Source: Elusimicrobiota bacterium
GTDB taxonomy: Bacteria; Elusimicrobiota; Elusimicrobia; UBA1565; UBA9628
Direction of reading: 5' to 3'
Assembly: GCA_016218545.1 (NCBI GenBank)
Contig: JACRDQ010000043.1
Coordinates: 52,069-116,068, forward strand
DNA: 64,000 bases
Of this stretch, positions 33,417 through 41,770 are shown in pieces. Under the pieces are notes generated by a model. It made no database searches. It was not told where the DNA came from and saw only the letters and a program-made list of their open reading frames with translations. A program made the translations under genes and the position numbers. The stretch's first letter is position 1. Each line of letters starts with the position of its first letter.

Positions 33417-34682
33417 TCAGAGGACTATTAACTCGGGTAGCGGCACAATGAATTTGCCGCCTTGCTTGCGATAGCTCTCGAGATTTTGCATGATGGGCTC
33501 GACGTAGCGCCAGGCGAGGATCACGAGATAGTCCGGCTTCTTATCCTGGAGCGACTTGGGAGAGAGCACGGGGATGTGCTTGCCGGGGCTGAATAGGTTT
33601 TGGCGTTGCGGGTTGTCGTCGGCGATGAAGTCCAACATGTCCGTGATCCCGTAGTGGTAAATCAAGGTCGTGGTCGTGGCGGAGGCGCCGAAGCCGGCAA
33701 TCGTCTCCCCCTGTGCGCGCAGCTTGCGAAGCAAGTCGACAACCTCGCGCTTGGATGCCTCGATGCGCGCATTGAACTCCTTGAAGGAGGCGGGTCGCCC
33801 GATTCCGCGCTCCTCTTCCATGCTGATCAGTTCCCCCAATTTCGGTGAGACTTTGCGGGGTCCTCCGGCCAGTTGCACGGTGTAGCGCAGGGAACCACCC
33901 TTGGTCTTCACGCGTTGCGCGTCAATCAGCTCCATCCCGTGTCTTTTGAAAAAGGCCATCAGCGGTGCAACCGAGAAGTAGGAGATGTGTTCGTGATAGA
34001 TGAAGTCGAAGACCATGTTCTGCATGAGATCGGCGAGGTAGAAGCTCTCGAAGACGAATGCGCCGTCGGCGGCCAGAAGGGCGCGGATGCCCTCGGCCAT
34101 GTCGTGCAGATCGTCAACATTGGCGAAGAGGTTGTTGGCCGTTACGATCCTGGCAGGGCCACGCTCTGCGCGAATCTTCCCGGCAAGTTGGGTGTCGAAA
34201 AGCGTGGGCCAGGTTTCGATGCCGCCTTCTGTCGCGCGGTGTGCGATCTCCCTTGCCGGGTCGACGCCTAGCACCCGCATTCCTGACGACTTGAAGAAGC
34301 TCAGGAGCGAGCCGTCATTGCTTCCGATGTCGACCACGAGCGAGCCTTCCGGGGGATTGAGGCTTTGAAGAGTGCCGGCGGCATAACCCTTGAAATGGTC
34401 GACTAGGCCCAGCGAACTCTTGGTCTCGTAAAGATAGTCGAAATAGATGGCTTGAGGCTGCACCACATCCAAGAGCTGTGAGAACCCGCAGTCATGGCAC
34501 TGGTAGAGATCGAGCGGATAGACCTCCTGGGTCTCGGCAAGCTGTTCCCGGGGGATATAGGCATCAGCTAGCGGCGTGGGAGTGAGATGTAAGACGACCT
34601 CGAGCTTGTTGCCGTCACAGAGCCGACAAATCCTGCGCCGGATTACTTTATCTGTGGACTTTGTGACGGACGTGGTCTGCAT
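33417..34682 (-). CDS. Sugar C-methyltransferase (NovU/TylC3 family)
   Basis: 421 residues from the ATG at 34682. Domain order: a zinc-binding N-terminus (CRLCDGNKLEVVLHLTPTPLA and YQCHDCGFSQL), a SAM domain (SLVVDIGSNDGSLLSFFKS, VLGVDPA, YHEHISYFS) and a C-terminal domain (IAGFGASATTTTLIYHYG, DFIADDNPQRQNLFSPGKHI, PVLSP). All three parts of the Methyltransf_13-23-14 architecture are present. The HEHISYFS block is the family's base-like signature. It should C-methylate a 4-keto-deoxy sugar. Follows the SDR gene by eight bases. Confidence 0.9.
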   Translation of the reverse strand: MQTTSVTKSTDKVIRRRICRLCDGNKLEVVLHLTPTPLADAYIPREQLAETQEVYPLDLYQCHDCGFSQLLDVVQPQAIYFDYLYETKSSLGLVDHFKGYAAGTLQSLNPPEGSLVVDIGSNDGSLLSFFKSSGMRVLGVDPAREIAHRATEGGIETWPTLFDTQLAGKIRAERGPARIVTANNLFANVDDLHDMAEGIRALLAADGAFVFESFYLADLMQNMVFDFIYHEHISYFSVAPLMAFFKRHGMELIDAQRVKTKGGSLRYTVQLAGGPRKVSPKLGELISMEEERGIGRPASFKEFNARIEASKREVVDLLRKLRAQGETIAGFGASATTTTLIYHYGITDMLDFIADDNPQRQNLFSPGKHIPVLSPKSLQDKKPDYLVILAWRYVEPIMQNLESYRKQGGKFIVPLPELIVL

Positions 34683-34690
34683 GATGCTTC

Positions 34691-35446
34691 TCAGACCCGA
34701 AACAGTTTGCGAGCGAGCGTTTCCTGCCAAAGCAGGGATAGTCCGCCGTCGATGATGATATTTTGGCCGGTGATGAAAGAGGCCTTGGGGCTGCATAGGA
34801 AGTCGACGGTCTGCGCTACCTCATCGGCGCGGCCCATGCGGCCGAGTGGTATGATGCGCCGATAAAGCGCCTGTAGTCTCTTGCTCTTGGCGTAAAAGAG
34901 TTGGGACTCCTCCTTGACAATGGTGCCAGGCGAAACGAGGTTTACGCGGATGCCCTTGGGTCCGAGTAAGACGGCGTAATATCGGACGATTTGAGCGACC
35001 CCGGCCTTGGCGACGTGGTAGCCGATGGGTTGCTCCTGTGCAATCAGATGCCCGACGGCCGATCCAATCACGACGATGGACTTGACGCCATCCTTGTGGA
35101 AGCTTCCGGCTAAACTCTCGATCAGGGTCTTGGTTGCCGTCAGGCTCACGTTGAGTTCTCCTGCCCACGCATCCGAAGTTCCGCGATAGCGCTGGAAGAA
35201 AACGAGGTTGTCGATCTGGCCTCCCCAGGCGAGTATGGATATGCGCAGGCCTGGTAGGCATCTGGCATTGGCCAGATCGGCGCGAACAAAGCGCACATGG
35301 GGGAGGCCGCGATCGGCAGGGGAGGAATGTCGTCCGATGACGGACACGGAATGTCCCTGTCTGCTCAGCAGGCGCACAAGGGCGCGGCCGCTGCCACGGG
35401 TGCCGCCAACGACGATGGAGTGCGGGCGACGGATCTCAGGTCTCAT
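34691..35446 (-). CDS. Short-chain dehydrogenase/reductase
   Basis: 251 residues from the ATG at 35446 (MRPEIRRPHSIVVGGTRGSG), overlapping the cupin gene by 11 bases. The cofactor motif is GGTRGSGRAL, and SVIGRHS suggests NADP preference through the Arg. The catalytic Ser is in VVIGSAVGHL and Y-x3-K is YHVAKAG. PLGRMGRADEVAQTVDFLCS and FITGQNIIIDGGLS complete the classical SDR. It likely reduces the keto sugar that the C-methyltransferase or aminotransferases act on. Confidence 0.87.
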   Translation of the reverse strand: MRPEIRRPHSIVVGGTRGSGRALVRLLSRQGHSVSVIGRHSSPADRGLPHVRFVRADLANARCLPGLRISILAWGGQIDNLVFFQRYRGTSDAWAGELNVSLTATKTLIESLAGSFHKDGVKSIVVIGSAVGHLIAQEQPIGYHVAKAGVAQIVRYYAVLLGPKGIRVNLVSPGTIVKEESQLFYAKSKRLQALYRRIIPLGRMGRADEVAQTVDFLCSPKASFITGQNIIIDGGLSLLWQETLARKLFRV

Positions 35447-35918
35447 CACGTAGGATGCTGTCTCCTCCCTTGAAAGGCCCCGGACGCGCCTCATGGAAGA
35501 CGGCGTATTCGGTCTCGGGGATTGTGGCGTGCCAGATTCCTTGGCGGATCCGGATCCAGAAGGGAAATCCCGTGCCGGCCGAGCCGAGGCGGATGGTCTC
35601 AACGGGCACTCCCGTCTCGCTGAAGATCACGATGCGCAGGATGCCGTCGATCATGTGATACGACTCGTCCTTTTCGAGATGCTTGTGCGGCTTGAAGACC
35701 CCGCCCTTCTTATGCACGATCACCATTTCATGAAATGGTGAGTCAGGGTTCTCATGAAGGCAGATGCGAACAGTGCTGCCCCCGGTCTGGGCCAATCGCG
35801 TCCTCAGCGCGGCAACGACCGAGTCGGTGATCGCGGGTGCGGTGCTGAGGCTGTAATAGGATTCGGACTTGGCTAAGGGGTCTCGGACCAGCTTGAGGGC
35901 TTCCAGCAGGTCGTTCAT
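35436..35918 (-). CDS. wbuC: WbuC-family cupin metalloprotein
   Basis: 160 residues. The WbuC outline is complete: an N-terminal helical part (SESYYSLSTAPAITDSVVAA), RICLHENPDSPFHEMVIVH, and the metal-binding HKHLEKDESYHMIDG. Then come the second cupin motif and IWHATIPETEYAVFHEARPG. The family is typical of O-antigen clusters and its exact reaction is not firmly known. The ATG overlaps the stop of the upstream zinc-domain gene (ATGA). Confidence 0.87.
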   Translation of the reverse strand: MNDLLEALKLVRDPLAKSESYYSLSTAPAITDSVVAALRTRLAQTGGSTVRICLHENPDSPFHEMVIVHKKGGVFKPHKHLEKDESYHMIDGILRIVIFSETGVPVETIRLGSAGTGFPFWIRIRQGIWHATIPETEYAVFHEARPGPFKGGDSILRDET

Positions 35919-36268
35919 CGGAGGGAGAATGCGGCAGGAGAAATAGCCAATTCGGCGTGTCGTGCGATTGCCCCGTCCTCATTATCGGCATTGACCGAAA
36001 GGAAGCAGTCGCCGCTGCTATTCTGCAGTGCCGGGCTCGGGGCTTGAGACTGAATCGAGCGCGGCACGAATTGGCCTTGCTTCTCCATCTGGTCGTCGAT
36101 GATTTGGACCAAGCCGCAGTCGTCACATAGATGCAAGACCATGGGATGCCTGAATTCCTCGGGACCAGACGACTGCGTTCGGAAGCGATGGGCGATCGGA
36201 ATTGGCCCAAAATCGATAAGCTTCTCAAGGCGTGCGGCGCCGCATGCGTTACAGGAGGGAGATGCCAT
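35915..36268 (-). CDS. Stand-alone zinc-binding domain of a C-methyltransferase (truncated)
   Basis: 117 residues. The first 62 match the N-terminal zinc domain of NovU-type enzymes: CNACGAARLEKLIDFGPIPI, HRF, and LHLCDDCGLVQIIDDQ. After that the sequence should enter the SAM domain, but what follows (KQGQFVPRSIQSQAPSPALQ onward) is unrelated and short. So it is either a 5' remnant of a C-methyltransferase gene or a free zinc-domain protein. It keeps a good promoter (36317-36345) and ATGA coupling to wbuC, so it is probably still translated. Confidence 0.65.
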   Translation of the reverse strand: MASPSCNACGAARLEKLIDFGPIPIAHRFRTQSSGPEEFRHPMVLHLCDDCGLVQIIDDQMEKQGQFVPRSIQSQAPSPALQNSSGDCFLSVNADNEDGAIARHAELAISPAAFSLR

Positions 36269-36316
36269 TCAGACGGCTGTTCGATCGAGTAATTGATGAC
36301 CGTTCAGAGATTGAGC

Positions 36317-36345
36317 ATTGTAAGACTTTACGTCGGAGGCGTCAA
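36317..36345 (-). promoter_or_regulatory. Promoter of the 36268-33417 operon
   Basis: Minus strand: TTGACG (36345-36340), 17-bp spacer, TACAAT (36322-36317). The start would be near 36310, leaving a leader of about 42 bases before the ATG at 36268. No clear Shine-Dalgarno sequence precedes that ATG. Confidence 0.65.
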
Positions 36346-36424
36346 GGAGCGGCGGAAAGTTCGGAGGACGGCGATTCGGCATTTATGGCGCTCGGAAACA
36401 CAAATCAATGCCCAATCGGCATAA

Positions 36425-38089
36425 TCAGCTCGATGGATGACCTTCACGGAAAGAGGCAAGCATTCGGCGAGCCATTTGCAGGATGCTCTGGGTCATGGCA
36501 CGAAGTCGGTAGACTGCAGGGGCGCCCAAGAGCTCGATCAGGAAGAGCTCGCCCCGGAGAAAGGGTGTCGAAAGGAAGAAGCGCATCCGGCACTTCCGGC
36601 AGCAGATGTCGATCGGGTTGACTGATCTCTTGGGGTAGAAATAGCACCCATATGTCGAGGTTTCATGGCAGGATGGGCAGCGGACCGTAAGCCTTCCCCC
36701 CTCCGCTGGCGGCTCTATGCAAAGAGGCCGGACATAGCGCGAGAAGGTCCTTCTGGCCGCATAGAGGTCTTCCTGAAGCTGTGAGAAGTCTTCCTCGGCC
36801 ATGGTGTCGCTGAGGTTCATCGGTTTGGCCATGCGGGCGAAGATGTCCTCGAGGAAGGCTGCTTCATCGTTGATGAGACCCTTCTCGACACAGCGTTGGT
36901 AGATCGCGGTTCCAGGGTACGGTTGTACGTGGCTGAGGGCGAGCCCGCCGCCGCCATAGACGCTCTTCCTCCAGTAGGCAAGCGTCTCGTGGGCTGTCTC
37001 GACGGTCTCTGCGATATCGCCGAAGATGAAGTTGCCTTGGACGGTGATTCCGGCACGGTGAACCATGTCCAAGGCACGGTCGATTTGACGGGGCGTGGTT
37101 GCCTTGCGCATGCTGCGGAGAACAGCGGGGCTGTAGCTCTCGATCCCCAGACTCAGGAGGTAGCACCCTGCCGCCTTCATCGCTGTCAACAGCTCCTCAT
37201 CGACCTTGTCAACGCGAAGTTGGCAGTTCCACTCCAATGGCCGATGAGTGTTCCGGGCAAGTTCTCGGACGCGCTCACAGAAATCCAGGACGCGCGCTTT
37301 GTCGTGAGAGAACAACTCGTCGTAGATGTTGATGATGTTGATGTCGTAGCGGACGATGGCTGATTCCAGCTCTCGAATGATGGCCGGGATGCTCCTTTGG
37401 CGGTAGGTCTTCCCGATGGGGTGGAAACAAAAGGTGCAGGAGAACGGGCACGAGCGGCTGGCGATGAGTGGGTATGCCCTGGGGCGATCGAAGAGGTCCA
37501 GCATGTACGAGTCACTCGGCCGCATGTGGTCCAGGTGCGCCTTGATGCCGAATCCCTCATAATCCGGAAGGGGCAGGGCATCGAGGTCTTTGATCGGCTC
37601 TCGGGCGGGAGTCAGGGCAAGCTTCCCATCAGGGCCGGGGAACCCTATCCCTTTGACCGACTCGGGGGCGCCCCCGGTCGCCAGGCAGCGGAGGAGGTCC
37701 ACGACGGTGGTGTCGCCCTCTCCCACCACGAGGTAGTCCGGCCGGAGAAGTTCGAACAAAAGCGCCGGCTGGCTTGAGATGGCGCCGCCTCCCAAAACGA
37801 TGCGTGCCGCTGGCGCATGCTTGCGGATGGAGGCCACGCAACTCTTGATGAGAGGATAGTGGACGGAGATCCCACCAGTGAGGACCACATCGAACCTGCC
37901 GTCGGCGAGCGCCCGGCCGATGATCGAATCCGAGGGGCCGTCCTGGTGGTTGAGGTTGAGACAGGTGACCTCGTGGCCGGCTTGCTTGAGCGCGGCCGAG
38001 ATGTAGGCCAAGCCAGAGGGGATGGGAGGCTTGAAATCCGCGGAGACGCTGTGAGGGTCGAACCTAGGGGCAACGACCAGCGCCCTCAT
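36425..38089 (-). CDS. B12-binding-domain radical SAM protein
   Basis: 554 residues. Residues 1-140 are a cobalamin-binding Rossmann-like domain (IPSGLAYISAALKQAGHEV, VLTGGISVHYP, IVLGGGAISSQP, LVVGEGDTTVV). The radical SAM motif is SRSCPFSCTFCFHP near residue 215, with ECNCQLR-like WNCQLRVDKVDEELL and LSLGIESYSP following. The C-terminus has an additional zinc-ribbon-like part (CPSCHETSTYGCYFYPKR and CCRKCRMRFF). Such proteins methylate unactivated carbons or modify lipids and sugars. Substrate unknown. Confidence 0.87.
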   Translation of the reverse strand: MRALVVAPRFDPHSVSADFKPPIPSGLAYISAALKQAGHEVTCLNLNHQDGPSDSIIGRALADGRFDVVLTGGISVHYPLIKSCVASIRKHAPAARIVLGGGAISSQPALLFELLRPDYLVVGEGDTTVVDLLRCLATGGAPESVKGIGFPGPDGKLALTPAREPIKDLDALPLPDYEGFGIKAHLDHMRPSDSYMLDLFDRPRAYPLIASRSCPFSCTFCFHPIGKTYRQRSIPAIIRELESAIVRYDINIINIYDELFSHDKARVLDFCERVRELARNTHRPLEWNCQLRVDKVDEELLTAMKAAGCYLLSLGIESYSPAVLRSMRKATTPRQIDRALDMVHRAGITVQGNFIFGDIAETVETAHETLAYWRKSVYGGGGLALSHVQPYPGTAIYQRCVEKGLINDEAAFLEDIFARMAKPMNLSDTMAEEDFSQLQEDLYAARRTFSRYVRPLCIEPPAEGGRLTVRCPSCHETSTYGCYFYPKRSVNPIDICCRKCRMRFFLSTPFLRGELFLIELLGAPAVYRLRAMTQSILQMARRMLASFREGHPSS

Positions 38090-38138
38090 GGCGCGGCACC
38101 GGGGTAGGCGCGAGCGGTCCCTCTGGTTGCCGCCAGCA

Positions 38139-39152
38139 TCACGGCTGGCTCCGGGTGGGGTTTGGACTCACAGTCGGGCATCCCCATAGGCGTAATCGCA
38201 GGAAGAAGTACATCCGGAAGAAGAAGAGGTGGGCCTGCCCAGAGATGTCCAGCCAAGTCAACAGCACGCGGTCGGTCATGCTTGCCGAGGGCATGAAGCC
38301 CCTCATGCCCTCGATCCGGGTCTTTCTCAAAGCGTCCAGGAAGCTCATCCCTGCAGCGTAGATCCATCGGCTGCGCAGTTGCGCGAGGAGGTCTCGCGGG
38401 AAGAGATCACCGAATTCATCGGCAGCCAGCTCGAGCGCCCGCTGGATCTGACGCAGCATGGTCTGCGGGTCCGCATAGGTGCGGGCTGAGAAGCTGTCGT
38501 CGGCTTGCCTCCAGCAGGCCAGGGGGGTCGGGATGTAGCAAACGCCGTATCTCAATGCGAGGATGATGAACAGCAAGGAGTCGGCGGAAGACCCGAGCTC
38601 GGGTCGGAACCCCCCGCAGTCGAGGACGCTCTGACGGCGATAGATCGTGGCGGGACCGACATACCATGGACCGTAACGGCGAAGCAGTGCCAGAGCCTCC
38701 CCTGGCGGGATGAAGCGCTCTGCTTGGCAGGAGATGGTGGGCTTGAGGATGCCTTTTCGTGCTCCATCTCCCGTCACCTGCAAGGCTGAGGCGGAGCAGG
38801 CCCCGGCCGCGGGGTAGCGGGCAAGCAGGCCCATTGACCTTTCATAGAAGCCAGGAAGTATGGGGTCATCGGCGGGTGCGATGGCGACGTAGTCCCCTTG
38901 AGCGAGGCTTATCCCGAGATTCGCCGTTGGCATGGCGCCGAGGTTGCGCTCATTGCGCACAAGCCTGATGGAGGGGTGTTCCCGGGCGAATTCCTGGATG
39001 ATCGAGACGCTGTCGTCATAGGAAGCGTCGTCGATGGCGATGATTTCCAGGGGTTGATATGATTGGTCGACGATGGCTTGCAGGGATTCCCGCAGGAAGC
39101 GGGCGTGATTGAAGTTCAGCAGGACGACAGAGAGGGAGGAGATCCGGGCCAT
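38139..39152 (-). CDS. Glycosyltransferase family 2
   Basis: 337 residues. GT-A fold: SLSVVLLNFNHARFLRESLQ, IIAIDDASYDDSVSIIQEF, then the DxD-like block YVAIAPADDPILPGFYE and the acceptor region FRPELGSSADSLLFIILALR. The C-terminal 60 residues hold a hydrophobic helix (VLLTWLDISGQAHLFFFRMY). It aligns end to end with the first 330 residues of the neighbouring GT2-flippase fusion, from which it is separated by one base. Confidence 0.87.
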   Translation of the reverse strand: MARISSLSVVLLNFNHARFLRESLQAIVDQSYQPLEIIAIDDASYDDSVSIIQEFAREHPSIRLVRNERNLGAMPTANLGISLAQGDYVAIAPADDPILPGFYERSMGLLARYPAAGACSASALQVTGDGARKGILKPTISCQAERFIPPGEALALLRRYGPWYVGPATIYRRQSVLDCGGFRPELGSSADSLLFIILALRYGVCYIPTPLACWRQADDSFSARTYADPQTMLRQIQRALELAADEFGDLFPRDLLAQLRSRWIYAAGMSFLDALRKTRIEGMRGFMPSASMTDRVLLTWLDISGQAHLFFFRMYFFLRLRLWGCPTVSPNPTRSQP

Positions 39153-39153
39153 G

Positions 39154-41463
39154 TCAGTTGTTGAGGCATGCGGCGCGCTTGCGCAGGAAGATGGCGGCGA
39201 GCCAGGGAAACATCAGGAAGGCGATCACCGAAAGGTAACCGCAGGCCGCTCCCAATGGGCCAAGACGGCTTCCTAGGAGCCATACGAGGATCCCGATGGC
39301 CAAGCTGGTGACGACGCTGATGACCATGAGGGGTTCCTCCTTGTGCGCGCGCAGGTAGTAGGCAGGGCCCACGCCGAGCAGCGTCAGGATGTGGGCGAAC
39401 AAAAAGATGGCGGTCGGCAGCGGCGGCAAGACGCGGCCAGCCAGCCTGTGATCGAAGTGATAGAGAAGATAGACCAGAAGCCAGACCACAGCGGAGCCTG
39501 CGCAGACAGCCAAGACGGCGGCTTTGGTCAGCTTGAGCAGCAGCCGGTCCAGCGTGGCGTACTCCTTGTTGGCTATAAGCATGCCGAAGTCAGGGATCTT
39601 TGAGGCCAGCCAGACGCTGGCGATGGACAAGGGGGCTGCGACCAGGGTCAAGGACATTCCCATCTGGCCCGCCACAGCGGGTCCATGGTAGTGGAACATG
39701 ACGGGCGTGAACAAGGAATAGGTGAAGTATCCGGCAAACGCGGAAATCGCCAGCCGCCATTGCATGGGCCAAATCTCCCCTCGCCAGGACATGCGAGGGC
39801 CCGGCGGTTGGGAGATGAAAGGCCTGAAGAAGCGGGCGTAGAAGGCCGCGAGGAGGATGAGGATGGCCAGGACCTCGGCGGCGGCCGAAATGGGCGCCAC
39901 CCATAAGCCTAACCCGAGGACCAGCGCGGTCCACAAGACAGCGTTCGCCGAAACCCGATGCACGAGCCTCAGCGCATTGATGTTGGCGACTTGGTTGCAC
40001 CCTTCGAGCAGCGAGAGCATGGGGGCCAGCCCGAATTTGACCCCCGCGAGGACGGTGAGGCACAGCCATGGCCCAAGCCAGATGATGCCGGTATGGGGGT
40101 TCGAGGATAGGAAGAGGTACCCCGCCGTTCCGACTCCGAGCACAACGATGACGCTCGCCAAGGCGTACCATTTGATCACGAGCCTTCCCAGGCTGACGAG
40201 CCGGGACAGATGCTCGGGGTTTCCCGTGATGCGGCCGTCCTTGTCCGCATCCAGCTGAGCCCACTCATGGCTCGCGAAGTTCGTGATCACCAGGCAGAAG
40301 CCGAGGTCCGCAAAGGTCTGCAGCCCAAGGATGCTCGCGAAGGTGTAATAATAGCCTTGCAGGTCTCGCGTCAGGTAGGTGCCGATCATCCAGAGTCCGA
40401 TCGCGCTCGCCAGCAGGGTCCCGACCTTGGAGGCGAGGGAGACAAGGACGGTGCGGTCGAGCCCCAGTTTGTTGGCCAGGACCGGCCAGGCGTCCCAGCG
40501 TTTGAGTCGGATGAAAAAGCAGGTCTTGAAGAGGAGGAGGCTGAGTGCTGATGCCGCCTCGAGACACGCGATGAAGGTGCGGTCGAGAAGACTCGGATGA
40601 GGGAACAGCAATCTCAGACCGAAGAGACGCTTCTTGGAAAGGGCATCCAGGTAGTTGATGCAGGCCGAGTAGGTCCATCTGGCCTCCCATCGGGTCAGCA
40701 GGGACTCCGGGCATAGGCCTGGGAATTCCGTGCGCGCCAGAGCCATCGCTCGATGGACCTGTTGGCGCATGGCCGCGGGGTCGGCATAGGTACGGGAAGA
40801 GTAGCTCTCTGCCGCTTGCCGCCAGGTGGCCAAGGGTTCAGGGATGAAGCAGACCCCATCTCGCAGGGCAAGCATCACGAATAGGAATGCGTCGGAGGAG
40901 GAGCCCAACTCCGGCCGAAAACCGCCGCATTCAAGATAGCTCTGGCGCTTGTAGATGGCGCCGGGAGACATATTCCAAGGGCCATAATCAAGAAGTATCT
41001 GCCGCGCGTCATCTGGGGAAACGTAGCGCGGTGATGTCGAGATGAGAAGATCCTTCTGTTCCCCCAGGTCACGTCCGGATTCATCGACAAGCCGCACCAA
41101 CACCGTGCACGCTCCTGCACGGGGATGGCTGGCGAGGAGGAGCATTGATTTCTCGAAGAGTCCGGGGAGTATCTTGTCGTCAGCGGCGATGAAAACGACA
41201 TAGTCGCTCGTTGCCGACTGGAGCCCGCGGTTCGCCGAGAAGACAGTGCCCTGGTTGCGGTCGTTGGTCAGCAATCTGATGGCGGGGTGATTTCTCGCAA
41301 AAGCCTGGATGATGGAGATGCTGTCGTCTTGGGAGGCGTCGTCCACGACGATGATCTCTAGCGGCGGATAGGATTGCTCGAGGACGGCCTGGAGGGCCTC
41401 GGCCAGATAGCGCCCGTGGTTGTAGTTGACCAGGACGGCCGAAAGGGACGGCAGCTCACCCAT
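39154..41463 (-). CDS. GT2 glycosyltransferase-flippase fusion
   Basis: 769 residues from the ATG at 41463. Residues 1-330 are a GT2 (SLSAVLVNYNHGRYLAEALQ, IIVVDDASQDDSISIIQAF, YVVFIAADDKILPG, FRPELGSSSDAFLFVMLALR) closely related to the next gene downstream. From about 365 to the end there are about 12 membrane segments of a Wzx/MATE-like polysaccharide flippase (VSLASKVGTLLASAIGLWMI, GYYYTFASILGLQTFADLGF, and a late GPAYYLRAHKEEPLMVISVV). The flippase part has no Met at its beginning, so it must be made as part of the fusion. A protein that adds the last sugar and then flips the unit is a natural reading (inference). Longer upstream starts run into the neighbouring ORF. Confidence 0.8.
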   Translation of the reverse strand: MGELPSLSAVLVNYNHGRYLAEALQAVLEQSYPPLEIIVVDDASQDDSISIIQAFARNHPAIRLLTNDRNQGTVFSANRGLQSATSDYVVFIAADDKILPGLFEKSMLLLASHPRAGACTVLVRLVDESGRDLGEQKDLLISTSPRYVSPDDARQILLDYGPWNMSPGAIYKRQSYLECGGFRPELGSSSDAFLFVMLALRDGVCFIPEPLATWRQAAESYSSRTYADPAAMRQQVHRAMALARTEFPGLCPESLLTRWEARWTYSACINYLDALSKKRLFGLRLLFPHPSLLDRTFIACLEAASALSLLLFKTCFFIRLKRWDAWPVLANKLGLDRTVLVSLASKVGTLLASAIGLWMIGTYLTRDLQGYYYTFASILGLQTFADLGFCLVITNFASHEWAQLDADKDGRITGNPEHLSRLVSLGRLVIKWYALASVIVVLGVGTAGYLFLSSNPHTGIIWLGPWLCLTVLAGVKFGLAPMLSLLEGCNQVANINALRLVHRVSANAVLWTALVLGLGLWVAPISAAAEVLAILILLAAFYARFFRPFISQPPGPRMSWRGEIWPMQWRLAISAFAGYFTYSLFTPVMFHYHGPAVAGQMGMSLTLVAAPLSIASVWLASKIPDFGMLIANKEYATLDRLLLKLTKAAVLAVCAGSAVVWLLVYLLYHFDHRLAGRVLPPLPTAIFLFAHILTLLGVGPAYYLRAHKEEPLMVISVVTSLAIGILVWLLGSRLGPLGAACGYLSVIAFLMFPWLAAIFLRKRAACLNN

Positions 41464-41770
41464 GCTCGAGGAGAGTGCAGTCGTGTCTGATGAAGCTGGC
41501 ATACTGTTGGCCGCGCCCCCAAAGCTGAGTGAACCCATGGAAATCGCCCAGCTCGCCAAAGCGCAGATGCCGAGTCATGGCTCGACGGCAGTCCCTGAGG
41601 GCTCCGCCCGTCCCAGGTGAGAACTCTGCGACGGTCGGAATCAACTTGCCCAGCAGGAGGAGCGTCCGGCGCAGCCAAACGGCTATTTGCGAAGGTTGGA
41701 AGCGAAGATGCAGTTCATACAACGCGTTGCAGAGTCGAAGGAAGGGGATGTCGTTCTTCCTGGGCGTCAT
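41456..41770 (-). CDS. Small protein of unknown function
   Basis: 104 residues, family not recognised. It fits the operon exactly: its ATG overlaps the stop of the aminotransferase gene (ATGA at 41770-41767) and its stop overlaps the fusion gene start by eight bases. Such tight joins at both ends argue for a real gene. The sequence has an amphipathic N-terminal half (FLRLCNALYELHLRFQ, WLRRTLLLLGKLIPTV) and a His/Gly-rich end (FHGFTQLWGRGQQYASFIRH). No signal peptide or clear motif. Confidence 0.55.
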   Translation of the reverse strand: MTPRKNDIPFLRLCNALYELHLRFQPSQIAVWLRRTLLLLGKLIPTVAEFSPGTGGALRDCRRAMTRHLRFGELGDFHGFTQLWGRGQQYASFIRHDCTLLEHG

